64,000 bases of DNA. Source: Nostoc sp. 'Peltigera membranacea cyanobiont' 210A (GTDB taxonomy: Bacteria > Cyanobacteriota > Cyanobacteriia > Cyanobacteriales > Nostocaceae). Both the position numbers and the translations under genes were made by a program. Where the stretch lies: contig NZ_NOLJ01000004.1 of assembly GCF_002246015.1 (NCBI RefSeq), positions 269,010-333,009 of the forward strand, written 5' to 3'. Below, one piece after another: positions 44,828 to 55,401 of this stretch. Under the pieces are notes generated by a model, which ran no database searches, was not told where the DNA came from, and saw only the letters and a list, made by a program, of their open reading frames with translations. The number at the start of each line of letters is the position of its first letter. Positions within the stretch are counted from its first letter, which is position 1.

Positions 44828-47056
44828 ATGCAAGTGGTGTCAGCTAGAGATATTACAGAGCAGAACCAGGCCCAAGAGGCTTTACGAATCAGAGAAAATA
44901 GTCGGCGAAAACAAAGCCAAACGCTGGTGCAACTGGCAAGAAGCAAAACGTTTCAGCAAGGTAATCTCAATGCCGTGTTGAGGGAAATCACAGAAACTGC
45001 TGCTCAGACGCTGTTAGTAGAGCGAGTTGGGGTATGGTTATATAATGAAGAACGTTCAAAAATTGAATGCATTAATTTGTATGATATCAGGACTAAGGAG
45101 CATACCCTTGGTAACTCTCTTTTAAAAACAAATTTTCCTGCTTATTTCCAGGCTTTAGAAGAGGAGCGTACTATTGCTGCGGAGAATGCCAGAAACGATC
45201 CCAGAACCCAAGAATTATCCGAGTCTTATTTTTCAGTTTTGGGCATCACATCTATACTAGACGCACCAATTTGGCTAGAGGGTCATTTGGTGGGCGTAGT
45301 ATGCCACGAACACATAGGTGAAGGTCGCCAATGGACTTTAGAAGAAGAGAGTTTTGCTGGCTCAATTGCAGATTTTGTGACGCTGGCTATAGAAGCGAAT
45401 GAGCGAAACGTCGTAGAGGAAGCACTGCGACAGAGTGAGGCACAATTTCGGGCGATTTTTGAGCGTTCCTCTATCGGCATTGGCCTGATAGATATGAAAG
45501 GGCAGATAGTCGATACTAATCTGGCACTGTGCGAGATTTTAGGATACAGCCGAGAAGATTTATACGGCAAGCGCTTTACAGATTACATTTCCATAGAAAG
45601 GGAGGATTTAAAACTTTACAAACGACTGATGTCAGGAATTCGCACAGACTTAAAGAGAACTTCGAGAGACGGTTTACAACCCTCCAACCATCAGAAACAG
45701 CTTGTCGAAAGACATCGTATTGAGATAGAAAGACGCTGCCAGCATCAAAATGGTAGCTTAGTTTGGACTCATATCTCTGTTTCTGTTATACCAGGCACCA
45801 ATGGTGAACCTGAGTTTTTTCTAGCGATGATTGAGGATATTACTGAACGTAAGCAAACAGAGTTGAAACTACGCGCTTCTCAAGAAGCAGCAGAAGCTGC
45901 CAGTCGAGCAAAAACTGAATTTTTAGCAACCATGAGCCATGAGTTGCGGACACCTCTCAATGCGATTATGGGTTTGTCACAGTTATTGCAACAAGAAATA
46001 GTTGGCTCTCTGAATGAAAAGCAGAACGAATATGTAAGTTGTATATATAGTAGTGGTGAACACCTGCTGGCAGTGATTAACGATATCCTTGACTTATCTA
46101 AGGTAGAAGCAGGTAAAGAAGAACTGTTACTATCATCGTTGTCAGTGGCAGATATATGTAATTATGCCATCTGGACAGTGCGCGATCGCGCCTCAGAGAA
46201 GGGATTGCAACTCACACATGAAATTGACCTAGAAGCGGATATTTGTATTGCTGATGAGCGGCGCATCAAGCAAATGCTACTCAACTTGCTGACCAACGCC
46301 ATTAAATTCACCCCAGCAGGTATTGTATCGCTGGTAGTCAAAAAAGTGCCACAAGGGATAACGTTTACAGTTTCAGATACTGGCATTGGTATAGATTCAA
46401 GTCAGTTTCAATTTCTATTTGAACCGTTTAAACAGCTTGACAGTCGGTTAAATCGGCAGTATGAAGGCACTGGTTTGGGTTTAGCATTGACGCGGAAATT
46501 AGCGCGTTTACATGGTGGAGATGTTACTGTGACATCAACTTTAGGAAAGGGCAGTCAGTTCAATCTGTTTCTACCAAATTCAGAGCATCCGGGAAATGGG
46601 GAAAATGAGACAAATGACATACATAAGATAGATGAGATAGAAGAGGAAGCAAATTTTACCTCGTCCTCCTCTTCTTCAGTCATCCCCACAAATAAAACTA
46701 TTTTGCTTGTAGAAGAAGAGGAAAATACAGCAACAGTGTTGCAAGATTATCTCCACACAATTGGCTACCAAGTCAAGTGGATAGATAATAGTAACGACTT
46801 TTTGAAACAGGTACAAAGCTTCCAACCAGATTTAGTTTTTTTTGATTTGCAGTTAGTAAAGGATGTTCATATCTTGAATTTGTTGAATATCCTTAGAAAA
46901 GAGCCTTATCGGGAACATTTACCGATTGTGATGATGACCTTTAGCGAACCTTTAGAGGAGGAAATTGTCATGCCGCTAGGTAGTGTTAATGATTACCTTG
47001 TCAAGCCAATTCGCATAGTCCAGCTAGAGTCAGTTCTAATGAAATATTTTAGTTAA
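44828..47056 (+). CDS. Hybrid sensor histidine kinase (GAF-PAS-HisKA-HATPase-REC)
   Basis: A 742-residue soluble kinase. Residues 35-195 are a GAF domain, 200-345 a PAS/PAC domain, His371 in [12 protein letters not shown] is the phosphate acceptor, the N box has Asn490, G boxes are DTGIGI and GTGLGLAL, and 624-742 is a receiver with Asp673 and Lys726 (the acidic pocket reads VEEEEN). The first 20 residues ([18 protein letters not shown]) are the tail of a PAC motif, so an upstream PAS domain seems lost. GAGGG lies seven bases before the ATG. Signal and target genes are unknown; no response regulator is adjacent. Confidence 0.88.
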   Translation: MQVVSARDITEQNQAQEALRIRENSRRKQSQTLVQLARSKTFQQGNLNAVLREITETAAQTLLVERVGVWLYNEERSKIECINLYDIRTKEHTLGNSLLKTNFPAYFQALEEERTIAAENARNDPRTQELSESYFSVLGITSILDAPIWLEGHLVGVVCHEHIGEGRQWTLEEESFAGSIADFVTLAIEANERNVVEEALRQSEAQFRAIFERSSIGIGLIDMKGQIVDTNLALCEILGYSREDLYGKRFTDYISIEREDLKLYKRLMSGIRTDLKRTSRDGLQPSNHQKQLVERHRIEIERRCQHQNGSLVWTHISVSVIPGTNGEPEFFLAMIEDITERKQTELKLRASQEAAEAASRAKTEFLATMSHELRTPLNAIMGLSQLLQQEIVGSLNEKQNEYVSCIYSSGEHLLAVINDILDLSKVEAGKEELLLSSLSVADICNYAIWTVRDRASEKGLQLTHEIDLEADICIADERRIKQMLLNLLTNAIKFTPAGIVSLVVKKVPQGITFTVSDTGIGIDSSQFQFLFEPFKQLDSRLNRQYEGTGLGLALTRKLARLHGGDVTVTSTLGKGSQFNLFLPNSEHPGNGENETNDIHKIDEIEEEANFTSSSSSSVIPTNKTILLVEEEENTATVLQDYLHTIGYQVKWIDNSNDFLKQVQSFQPDLVFFDLQLVKDVHILNLLNILRKEPYREHLPIVMMTFSEPLEEEIVMPLGSVNDYLVKPIRIVQLESVLMKYFS

Positions 47057-47102
47057 TTGCTTATAAAAATACATTTTTATCTGAAGACTTAGTAAGAAAA
47101 TA

Positions 47103-47558
47103 CTAAATATTTTTACTTGGATGTGAAAATATTTTTCTCATTTTCACATGGAGAGTACTAGCTTCTTCAAATATTTCTCCTTCTTCTATAAAATCCAGCT
47201 TTTTGTATAAATCTTTCACATATTCTTGAGCATGAATCACTACTTCTGGAATATTTTTGTTAGCTATCACCTGTAGGGCATTTTCCATAATTTTCTTACC
47301 AATACCTTGCCCTCTAACTGTCGATAAAACAGCTAACCTTTCTATTTTGGCAGTTTTATCATCTAAATATCTGATTCTAGCAGTACCCACAACTTCCATA
47401 TTTAAATAAGCAATTAGATGATCGGATATTTCATCTTTGCCATCAAATTCTAAAGCGGGATCTACCCCTTGTTCTTCTTGAAAAATTGATTTTCTAATTG
47501 CTTGAATTGCTGGAAAATCTTTAGGTAATTCAGCAACTTTTATAACTAAATTACTCAT
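47103..47558 (-). CDS. GNAT family N-acetyltransferase
   Basis: A 151-residue acetyltransferase of the ElaA/YjdJ-like GNAT type: IRKSIFQEEQGVDPALEFDGKD at the start, then the acetyl-CoA loop RLAVLSTVRGQGIGKKIMENAL. The start at 47558 is preceded by GAGAG; the frame is open for a further 130 codons, but those are composed of intergenic repeats and rejected. Substrate unknown. It is convergent with the histidine kinase gene. Confidence 0.85.
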   Translation of the reverse strand: MSNLVIKVAELPKDFPAIQAIRKSIFQEEQGVDPALEFDGKDEISDHLIAYLNMEVVGTARIRYLDDKTAKIERLAVLSTVRGQGIGKKIMENALQVIANKNIPEVVIHAQEYVKDLYKKLDFIEEGEIFEEASTLHVKMRKIFSHPSKNI

Positions 47559-47657
47559 TAAACTCTCTTGGATGTTACTACATAATTGTAGTTTAACGTG
47601 AGTTTGATGCACCTCTCCCTGCTTTGAACGAAAGTGCAAGCCTGTCCCTCTACGCCT

Positions 47658-47681
47658 GGATTTCTCACTTGTGAGAAATCC
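47658..47681. repeat. Perfect palindrome GGATTTCTCAC-TT-GTGAGAAATCC
   Basis: Eleven-bp exact arms around two T, followed by four GGTGTGGGA nine-mers (47684-47722) and three CCCCACACT units in reverse sense (about 47740-47770). The whole could fold into a long hairpin. It lies upstream of the acetyltransferase gene. Confidence 0.6.
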
Positions 47682-47810
47682 AAGGGGTGTGGGAGGTGTG
47701 GGAGGTGTGGGAGGTGTGGGAGGATGGGGAAGAAGTCTTACCCCCCACACTCCCCACACTCCCCACACTCCTCTTCCCCTGAAGCCTACACTATGCGTGA
47801 CAAATCCGGG

Positions 47811-47958
47811 TACGGTGTACACACAAGTCCTTCTGACCCCCCCTCTAACTCCCCCGATGCCTTGGGGGAGAACCGGATATTTCCCCCCTTTACAAGGGGG
47901 GATTAAAGGGGGTAAATCCAGGATTGGGGCTTCATTACCAAGATGTGTGTACACTGTA
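47811..47958. mobile_element. MITE-like element with GTGTACACACA termini, copy 2
   Basis: GTGTACACACA at 47815-47825 and TGTGTGTACAC at 47944-47954 are inverted. The ends match those of the element at 15586-15709, but the interior differs and contains the ACCGGATATTTCCCCCC-type palindrome shared with the element near nuiA. No protein is encoded. Confidence 0.6.
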
Positions 47959-48059
47959 GGACTCGGAGAGGGAGGGTTTTACGCAGTAAAATCAGGGAGA
48001 GGTGTTTTTGATTGTGCAAATTAGACGGATACTATATGAGCCGTGGAATTCACGTTAGT

Positions 48060-51032
48060 TTAATCTGCTCCTTCAATTGGTGCAAAACCTTGACGCTGAA
48101 TATTTTCTGTAACCGCGCGTGGTTCCAAAAATTGCAGTAAGTAATCAGGGCCGCCTGCTTTAGAACCAACTCCAGAAAGTTTGAATCCACCAAAGGGTTG
48201 CCGTCCAACGATCGCTCCGGTAATATTGCGGTTGATATACAAATTACCGACTTCAAACTCTGTCTGCGCCTGCTGAATGTGAGAAGGCGTTCTAGAATAA
48301 AGGCCGCCAGTTAAAGCGAAGTTTGTACCGTTGGCGACTGCTAACGCTTCCTGGAAATCTTTCACCCGAATTACCGCCAGCACAGGGCCAAAAATCTCTT
48401 CCTGGGAAATTACCGCATTTGGCGATACTTCACTAAAGATGACTGGCCCGATAAAATATCCTTGCTCGGGTGCTGGTAATTCCAAAGCTAATTGTGATTC
48501 TGCCTTACCCTTCTCAATATACTCGCGGATGCGATCGCGGGCATTAGCATCAATTACTGGCCCAACTTGGGTACTTGGTAACTCTGCTTCCCCAATATTT
48601 AAGGATTTTGTCGCTTCCACCAACCGCTGCACAAAGGCATCATAAATCGGTTGCAATACAATCACCCTGGAAGCAGCAGAACATTTTTGACCACTGTAAC
48701 CAAATGCCGACTGTACTACCCCCACAACAGCCTGGTCTAAATCAGCACTTTCATCGACAATAATGGCATTCTTGCCGCCCATTTCCGCAATCACCCGTTT
48801 CATGTGCTTTTGTCCGGGTTTCAATGTTGCCGCTTCTGCGTAAATTCTACAGCCTACCTCTTGGGAACCTGTAAAAGCAATTACATGAGTATCTGGATGA
48901 TTTACCAAATAAGCACCAACTTGCGAACCCTTACCAGGTACGTATTGAAATACACCTTTAGGAAAACCAGCGTCTACCAAGATTTCTGTAAATTTCGCTG
49001 CAATTACAGAAGATGTTTCCGCAGGTTTGAGGAGAGTGCAATTGCCTGAAACTAAAGCTGCGACTGTCATTCCACAAGCGATCGCTAGCGGAAAATTCCA
49101 AGGAGAAATCACGACAGCAATACCGCGTGGTTGGTAAATATAATGATTAGTTTCGCCAGGTATGTCGTAATTCACACCTTTATCTAACCGTTCAATCTCA
49201 TCAGCGTAGTAACGACAAAAGTCTATCGCTTCCGAAACCTCTCCATCAGCTTCCTTAACTGGTTTCCCAACTTCCAAAACTATCCAAACTGAAAGTTCAG
49301 CGCGGCGGAGTTCCATCAAATCACCCGCTTTCCGCAAAATATCAGCGCGTTGTTTGGCTGGTGTTTTCTTCCATTCAGGAAACGCCGCTTTCGCAGCTTG
49401 CATCGCCTGTTCCGCTTGTTCAACGCTAATCAACCCAACTTTACCAATTACCTCACTGAACTTAGAAGGATTGAGAGAATCAACAAATTCCGGCGGATTA
49501 ACATATTCGCCATTAATCAGTGGTAAATAAGTTTTACCCAACTGTTGACGAACGCTTTGGAAAGCTTGCGCCGCCTTCGTTCTCACCTCTTCCTCAGCGT
49601 AATCGGTATCAGCAGCACCGAGGAAATGAGAGTTAGAAATTAAAGATTTCTTCTCATCTTTGACAATCGGCGGCGCTAATAACTCTTCAATCGGTCGATT
49701 TTCGAGATTTTGCCGTAAAAAAGAACTATTAGCTGTATTTTCCAACAACCGGCGAATTAAATACGCCATCCCAGGTAATAATTCACCGTAGGGACAGTAA
49801 ACTCTGACTCGATAACCTTTATCAACCAGCGCCTTGGCAACTTTATCACCCATACCGTAGAGGACTTGCAACTCAAAGCGACGGCGGGGGACATTTAAAC
49901 TTTCAGCTATGGCAATGGCGCGAGAATGCGATCGCACATTATGGCTACCAATGGCAGAATAGACATATTGATGATTTTCTAACAACAGCTGAGTGATGGT
50001 TTCAAAGTTAGCATCAGTTGCGGCTTTGTCGTTGTAAACTGGCTGTTTCCAATGCTTTTGGGCTGCTTTGATAGTTTCTTGATCCCAATATGCACCTTTC
50101 ACCAAGCGAATTGTCAGAGGATAACCACGTTCTTTCAACCAGGAAATTACGTCTTCGGTATCTTGTTCGCTATCACGCAGATATGCTTGAATTGTCATGC
50201 CAATATCTGTGCGTTCCCGAAACTCTTCTTCTAGTAACAGTTTTTTCAGAATGCTGAGAGTTATGTCCTTATAGGCATACTGTTCCATATCAAAATGCAC
50301 AGCTGCACCTAATTCTTTAGCACGACGTAAGAGAATCCGAATGCGATCGCTAACTCTCTCTTCACTACCTTTAGCATCTAATGGGTCAAATTGAGAATAA
50401 AACGCTGTTAATTTAACAGAAACCTGAACTTTTGGTATGGGTTCGCCATCAGCCTCATCAATCGCCGGAATAGCTGACCAATTCTTCGATGCTTCCACCA
50501 ATTGTTGCATTAATTCTAGATAGCGTTCTAGATAAGACTGCGCTTCCGCTTCGGTAATTACGGCTTCACCAAGTAAGTCGATGGTGAAAGCCATTTTTTC
50601 TTTTCGCAGTCGTTCAACTGTTTTGATGACTTGTTTAATATTTTCCCCAGAAATATATTTATGGGCAAGAGTCTCAACCGCTGTACCAACAGTTGTAGCA
50701 GCAACTTGTCCTGGCATGGAGTCGGGGTTAGCAAAGTTTAGCATTCCCTTCAAAGCTGCCGGTAATTCTACAGATTCATCGCCTAAATATTCTTGTAAAT
50801 GTGAGGCAATTTCTGATTTACTGTGTAAAGCAGGTAACGTATCTATAAAGCGAAATAGTTGCACCCGCAGGCCAGGATTACTCATCGCCCAAGCTAGTAA
50901 TTTATCATCCCAGCGCATTTGATCCCGTAGGGAAGAAAAAAACGAACGATTTTCCTGCGTTGCGGCTAGAAGTTGTTTAGCAATTTCTTGGGTTTTAGCT
51001 TCGTAGGTGCTTGTTTGTACTTGTAATACCAC
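48060..51032 (-). CDS. putA: Bifunctional proline dehydrogenase / P5C dehydrogenase
   Basis: A 990-residue enzyme oxidising proline to glutamate in two steps. Residues about 100-450 are the FAD-dependent TIM-barrel proline dehydrogenase (KGAYWDQE, YCPYGELLPGMAYLIRRLLEN). Residues about 510-975 are the aldehyde dehydrogenase, with substrate loop ISPWNFPLAI, general-base Glu in IAEMGGKNAII and nucleophilic Cys in GYSGQKCSAASRVIV. No N-terminal ribbon-helix-helix is present, so it is not an autoregulatory PutA. It stands alone. Confidence 0.94.
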   Translation of the reverse strand: MVLQVQTSTYEAKTQEIAKQLLAATQENRSFFSSLRDQMRWDDKLLAWAMSNPGLRVQLFRFIDTLPALHSKSEIASHLQEYLGDESVELPAALKGMLNFANPDSMPGQVAATTVGTAVETLAHKYISGENIKQVIKTVERLRKEKMAFTIDLLGEAVITEAEAQSYLERYLELMQQLVEASKNWSAIPAIDEADGEPIPKVQVSVKLTAFYSQFDPLDAKGSEERVSDRIRILLRRAKELGAAVHFDMEQYAYKDITLSILKKLLLEEEFRERTDIGMTIQAYLRDSEQDTEDVISWLKERGYPLTIRLVKGAYWDQETIKAAQKHWKQPVYNDKAATDANFETITQLLLENHQYVYSAIGSHNVRSHSRAIAIAESLNVPRRRFELQVLYGMGDKVAKALVDKGYRVRVYCPYGELLPGMAYLIRRLLENTANSSFLRQNLENRPIEELLAPPIVKDEKKSLISNSHFLGAADTDYAEEEVRTKAAQAFQSVRQQLGKTYLPLINGEYVNPPEFVDSLNPSKFSEVIGKVGLISVEQAEQAMQAAKAAFPEWKKTPAKQRADILRKAGDLMELRRAELSVWIVLEVGKPVKEADGEVSEAIDFCRYYADEIERLDKGVNYDIPGETNHYIYQPRGIAVVISPWNFPLAIACGMTVAALVSGNCTLLKPAETSSVIAAKFTEILVDAGFPKGVFQYVPGKGSQVGAYLVNHPDTHVIAFTGSQEVGCRIYAEAATLKPGQKHMKRVIAEMGGKNAIIVDESADLDQAVVGVVQSAFGYSGQKCSAASRVIVLQPIYDAFVQRLVEATKSLNIGEAELPSTQVGPVIDANARDRIREYIEKGKAESQLALELPAPEQGYFIGPVIFSEVSPNAVISQEEIFGPVLAVIRVKDFQEALAVANGTNFALTGGLYSRTPSHIQQAQTEFEVGNLYINRNITGAIVGRQPFGGFKLSGVGSKAGGPDYLLQFLEPRAVTENIQRQGFAPIEGAD

Positions 51033-51176
51033 TGATAATAACTCCTTAATTAAGGCAAGGCTTTTTGTACAAAGCCTGTGTCTTCTATTTTGACGCTTTC
51101 ATTTAGCTGTCACCATTATGCGGAATTCGTAATCGACGACAGATGTGGATTAAATAGATAAAAACTGCTATAAACT

Positions 51177-52547
51177 CTACCATGACAACGCACTTAACAA
51201 TGCCCGCTTAAATTCAGCTGCACTTTTAAAGTGAATTTCTGGCTTATCAACCAACGCCAAATCAATCACCTGCGCTAGGGGTTGCATAATTGTTGCATCT
51301 CGTTGGCGAATTGGTATGGGATTATTCTGTAAAACTGCCAGAAAGGGATCGCCTGTGAAGTTGCGGGGGAAACAACCTGTTAGCATATTGTAGAGACAAG
51401 CCGCAACTGCCCAAATATCTACCTCCGGTTGGGCATATTTAAAGTTAAGCACTTGTTGTCGTGGCATGAAAACAGGAGTACCCGCTTGAGTACCAGTCAA
51501 AGTTTGACCACTTAAACCAGCTAAGTCAAAGGCCTTAGATAAGCCGTAATCACCGATTTTAGCCACCAGTTTTCCATCAATATTAGTCAAGAAAATGTTA
51601 CTCGGTTTGAGGTCGCGGTGAACTATACCTTTACCTTTGCCAAACTTCCCATCAGCCAGTTTGACATAAGGCAGTTCAACATTGTGGGCATATTCTAAAG
51701 CGTCTAAAATTTGCAGAATAATCGGTACAGCAATATCAACAGACAAGCGCCCACCCAGTTGTTGCATGAAATCCCATACAGTACCGCCCTCACAATATTC
51801 CATTGTAAAAAAGAAGATAATTTCCGAGAAGCCACAATCCATCAGTTGCACTACATGAGGATGTTGCAAAGCCTTAGTGTTTTCCGTCTCCCGGAGAAAC
51901 ATCTGCACAGCGAAGTCATTCGCCGCCACTGCTGGTAACATGACCTTTAAGGCTATGAACTTGCCAGACTGATTATGCTGTGCTAAATAAACTTCCCCGA
52001 ATTCACTAGTGCTGAGAAGTTTGACAAGATTATAACCGCTAATTGCTTTGAGGTTGCGATCGCCACTCTCAGCCAAATTCAGAAAGTATTTGATGATGTC
52101 TAAGAAATAAGCCTGTTGTACTGGGTTATTTTTGACAGTAACATCATCAGGGATGAAGGTTGGTAGATTTACTTGATATTGATGTATTTCTATACTAACT
52201 TTAAAGACAGTGTGACCTAAGTTGATTTCGTCGCCTGTTCGTAAGTCATACTCTGGAAACTGTAATTTTACAGCTTCTTCAGCCGTTTGATTTCGTTGGC
52301 GTTGTCCGATGTTTTTACCGTTAATGTAAGTGCCATTTTTACTACCAAAGTCCCGCACCCGAATATCAGGAGGATTAATATCCAGTAGACAGTGATAGCG
52401 GGAGATGCCCCGATGATTGTCATCATCTGGTAACTGGGGATTACAATCTGGACTTCTACCGATTATGCAGCTAGTGCGGCAATCAAAAATATATTGCTGT
52501 CCTAATAATTGTCCTTGGATAACGGTAAGGATGATTTTAGCTGGCAT
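51177..52547 (-). CDS. FHA domain-containing Ser/Thr protein kinase
   Basis: A 456-residue protein. Residues 25-110 form an FHA phosphothreonine-binding domain (IIGRSPDCNPQLPDDDNHRGISRYHC, VRDFGSKNGTYINGK). Residues 168-456 are a Hanks-type kinase: glycine-rich loop LSTSEFGEVYLA, catalytic lysine in FIALKVML, HRDLKPSNIFL, and GDYGLSK in place of DFG. There is no membrane segment. Such kinases occur in cyanobacterial signalling; its target is unknown. The next gene upstream is divergent, 340 bp away, across a gene-free gap. Confidence 0.9.
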   Translation of the reverse strand: MPAKIILTVIQGQLLGQQYIFDCRTSCIIGRSPDCNPQLPDDDNHRGISRYHCLLDINPPDIRVRDFGSKNGTYINGKNIGQRQRNQTAEEAVKLQFPEYDLRTGDEINLGHTVFKVSIEIHQYQVNLPTFIPDDVTVKNNPVQQAYFLDIIKYFLNLAESGDRNLKAISGYNLVKLLSTSEFGEVYLAQHNQSGKFIALKVMLPAVAANDFAVQMFLRETENTKALQHPHVVQLMDCGFSEIIFFFTMEYCEGGTVWDFMQQLGGRLSVDIAVPIILQILDALEYAHNVELPYVKLADGKFGKGKGIVHRDLKPSNIFLTNIDGKLVAKIGDYGLSKAFDLAGLSGQTLTGTQAGTPVFMPRQQVLNFKYAQPEVDIWAVAACLYNMLTGCFPRNFTGDPFLAVLQNNPIPIRQRDATIMQPLAQVIDLALVDKPEIHFKSAAEFKRALLSALSW

Positions 52548-52890
52548 CTTAACAATAAAAAATTAATGACCACGATCATAACTTACCTGTATCAGATATC
52601 ACAGTGGTTAACCACTCATATCCCGCAAAGTTTCTGAGATTAAATCCGGTTGAATACTGATTACAAATCTTGATGGGAAACAAAACACATTGATTTATAA
52701 CTAGATTTATAACTTGTAAATATATTCGCGTGAACTCACTCCTAACCCTTTGCTGCAAGTAAGGGGAGGAAAATTTTTCCCTCTTTCTCCTGGCGGAGTT
52801 AGAAGGTGAGGTTCTACTTGAAGTCTTCTACTGCTGTTTTAACAGTATGTACTTGTTTTTTCCAATACTCAGAATGGGTATACTGCCTCT
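52548..52890. other. Gene-free spacer
   Basis: 343 bp between the divergent kinase and HD-domain genes. AT-rich with no repeat, RNA or convincing promoter seen beyond the ends. Confidence 0.35.
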
Positions 52891-53541
52891 ATGCCTACAG
52901 AAAACTTTATGGATATTTTATTTTATAACTGGCAACACACACTCCAACCCTTTGGTGTTGACCAGGTAGCGGCTGAGAAAGCCTTTAATCTCTTGGTTGA
53001 AGCTTATTCTACCCCTGGTCGCTACTACCATACACTGAAACATATCGATCGCGTCCTCAGCACAATTGAGATTTTGCAAGGCTACACCAACAACCTAGCT
53101 GCTGTTCAACTAGCTGCTTGGTTTCACGACGTAGTGTATGACACTGAAGCTAAAGATAACGAAGAACGAAGTGCAGACTATGCTTTTGAGTTGCTGAGTA
53201 ATTTGGGTATTCCAGAAAGTATCATAACTACTGTCACCCGTCTGATTCTGAATACTAAAGATCACCAAGCTGCGGTAAATGACTATGATAGCCAAGTCCT
53301 ACTTGATGCAGATTTAGCGATTTTGGCTAATAACTCAGTTGATTATCAAGAATACGCCTATGCTATTCGTCAGGAATATGGCTGGGTGGCAGAGGCAGAT
53401 TATATCACAGGTCGTCAGAAAATTTTAGAAAGATTTTTACAGCGATCGCGTATTTATTTTACGCCTTTAATGTCAGAGTTTGCCGAACCATCCGCTCGTG
53501 GCAATATCCAGGCAGAAATTCAGTCTTTGTTGTCTCGTTAG
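52891..53541 (+). CDS. HD-superfamily metal-dependent phosphohydrolase
   Basis: A 216-residue all-helical HD protein. The metal ligands are His in YYHTLKHIDRVL, the HD dyad in AAWFHDVVYDT, and the final Asp in LLDADLAILA. Predicted to hydrolyse a nucleotide or related phosphate; the substrate is not known. It precedes the NERD gene by 116 bp on the same strand. Confidence 0.85.
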   Translation: MPTENFMDILFYNWQHTLQPFGVDQVAAEKAFNLLVEAYSTPGRYYHTLKHIDRVLSTIEILQGYTNNLAAVQLAAWFHDVVYDTEAKDNEERSADYAFELLSNLGIPESIITTVTRLILNTKDHQAAVNDYDSQVLLDADLAILANNSVDYQEYAYAIRQEYGWVAEADYITGRQKILERFLQRSRIYFTPLMSEFAEPSARGNIQAEIQSLLSR

Positions 53542-53657
53542 CTTTATCACTGTTAGTAGCATAAAATTTTTTCTATATGAATTAGGGGAGAGCGATTTCC
53601 CTCCAATTCCGGGAACTATAAAAATGGCGGTTACTGACAAATATTACTACAATTTTG

Positions 53658-54380
53658 ATGAGAACTCTTCAACAATCACCCTCACTTAGGGCAGTATTCC
53701 AACAAAAAATCGACACCAAAAAATCTACCAAACACCAAGAAATTCATGAAAGATTAGGTGATGGCTTTTTAGGTGGGTTGGGTTCATTCATGTTTGAATT
53801 TAACCAAGCAACAAATAAATTCAAAGGCAATATGGGGGAATGGGGAGTATCACTACTTTTGCAATCTTTCCCCGATACATGGGTGATATTTAATAATGCT
53901 TTAATCCCTACTAACTCAGGCTCTCTAACGGAAATAGACCATTTAATTATCGGTGAGAGTGGTGTTTTTTTAGTAGAGGTCAAAACCTGGAAAGGCTCAT
54001 TTAGCGCTTATAAAGATAAATGGAAACGGCGTGAAGGTAACAATTGGGTAGCAGTTGACAATAGTCCGACTTCTCAAAGTATTTACCATCAAAAAATGTT
54101 TAGTCAGTGGATTACTTCATTAATGCCTAACCTTCCTAATGGGTTTGTTGCAGCTCCAGTAGTCTTCCCAATTGCTAAATGGATAGGAGCAAATGATTGC
54201 TCAGTTCCAGTTTTACAAGGTATCCCTGCACTGCTACAGATGATAAATAGTTCTCCTGATTGTTTAGCACCAATACAAGTACAGGCAATTGCCCAAGCCG
54301 TTGAAAACTTGATACTTCCTACAAACACTAAACCGATTCCTAAGCCCAAACCTGTTAAGCGCCAGAATCCTATAATTTGA
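53658..54380 (+). CDS. NERD domain protein (nuclease-related)
   Basis: A 240-residue protein. Residues 60-180 form a NERD domain with the restriction-endonuclease-like motif GNMGEWGVSLLL, then EIDHLIIGESGVFLVEVKTWKG with Asp and E-x-K as likely metal-binding catalytic residues. The C-terminus is Pro/Lys-rich (TKPIPKPKPVK). NERD proteins may act in DNA processing. The ATG at 53658 is preferred over a TTG one codon earlier. Confidence 0.82.
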   Translation: MRTLQQSPSLRAVFQQKIDTKKSTKHQEIHERLGDGFLGGLGSFMFEFNQATNKFKGNMGEWGVSLLLQSFPDTWVIFNNALIPTNSGSLTEIDHLIIGESGVFLVEVKTWKGSFSAYKDKWKRREGNNWVAVDNSPTSQSIYHQKMFSQWITSLMPNLPNGFVAAPVVFPIAKWIGANDCSVPVLQGIPALLQMINSSPDCLAPIQVQAIAQAVENLILPTNTKPIPKPKPVKRQNPII

Positions 54381-54502
54381 GTTTATTAAATGCGCCAGGG
54401 TTAGGCAGAAGGCTTGACCATTGATGTGTACGGTGGCAATATGCCAATAGTCGCTGCCTTCTCCCTCTGGTATCACTTATAAATTTGTTGGAAATCCCTT
54501 AG

Positions 54503-55231
54503 TTAACGTCTGCCACCACCACGATGAGGTATTTCAGACACGTCAGCATCTTCTAGCTTTCTTTTCGGTGCAAACATTTCTTGATGTTGTTGCTGTTGAA
54601 TTTTTTGCTGTGCAAATTTTACGCGGGTGTGAACTCCCACATCGGCATCAGTATCAAGTATTTGCTGAAGTTGATTTGTAATCCGCGATGCTTGCTCTGG
54701 TAAAGTGACTGCTATAGCGATCGCTAGTGTTTCTAAACTCGTCACTGCTGCATAGCGCACTATCCATTCTGGATCTTGAGAAATTAGTAATAGCGCCTCT
54801 AATACTTGAGTCTGAACAGATTCCACTTTCTCAGCAGGTAGTTGATGCAAGCGCAAAGTGCCTAATCCTCTAGCAGCTGCCCGCCGCACACTTAAGGAAA
54901 AATCAGTTTTTGCTGCCTCTAACAAGGTATCTAGCGCCCGAACATCGCCAATTCCCGCTAAGGCACGGATAGCCCAAGCTCTAGCACTGTAGTTGTAGTC
55001 ATCAATTAGTTCCAATAGTGACGGTACTGCGGCTTCTCCGATCGCAATTAGTCCATCTACTGCCGCCACTGCTGCCCCTGGATTGTTGTAGCCCAAAGCT
55101 GCAATCAGAGTGGGAACAGATTCCTCAATACCAGCTGCCGCTAACTCCTGAACTGCGTCTAATAAGCGATCCGAGGAGTCTGCTTCTTCCACAGCACGAA
55201 TTAATATTTGGGCAAGGTCACTGTTATTCAT
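54503..55231 (-). CDS. cpcF: Phycocyanin alpha-subunit lyase, CpcF subunit
   Basis: A 242-residue HEAT-repeat protein (ALGYNNPGAAVAAVDGLIAIGEAAVPSLLELI-type helices repeated about six times). With CpcE it forms the heterodimer that attaches phycocyanobilin to Cys84 of CpcA. It is the last gene of the cpc operon, 170 bp after cpcE. The C-terminal tail (MFAPKRKLEDADVSEIPHRGGGRR) is basic and extends beyond many CpcF proteins. Confidence 0.92.
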   Translation of the reverse strand: MNNSDLAQILIRAVEEADSSDRLLDAVQELAAAGIEESVPTLIAALGYNNPGAAVAAVDGLIAIGEAAVPSLLELIDDYNYSARAWAIRALAGIGDVRALDTLLEAAKTDFSLSVRRAAARGLGTLRLHQLPAEKVESVQTQVLEALLLISQDPEWIVRYAAVTSLETLAIAIAVTLPEQASRITNQLQQILDTDADVGVHTRVKFAQQKIQQQQHQEMFAPKRKLEDADVSEIPHRGGGRR

Positions 55232-55401
55232 AATAATTTGCCATCAGTCATTAGGGATCTGCCAATTGTAGCTTAAGTTCTCCGTAGTTGACATCAGACA
55301 TAAACCCCCTAGCCCTTATCTCGCAGTTGGGTTGGAGGTTTATGTGTGGTAAACATTTGTTTTAAACGTATTAATAACAACTAATGCCTGGGAAATTATG
55401 A

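Noticed and set aside
47684..47770. CRISPR-like array from regularly spaced GGTGTGGGA units
   Set aside because: Units are nine-base tandem repeats without spacers, and no cas gene is present.
47559..47954. N-terminal extension of the acetyltransferase by about 130 codons
   Set aside because: The extension is made of Trp/Gly/Val and Pro/Thr repeats from nine-mer and MITE DNA; the GNAT domain begins after the ATG at 47558, which has a ribosome site.
54264..54476. 70-codon minus-strand open frame overlapping the NERD gene end
   Set aside because: It overlaps a well-supported gene and shows no domain.
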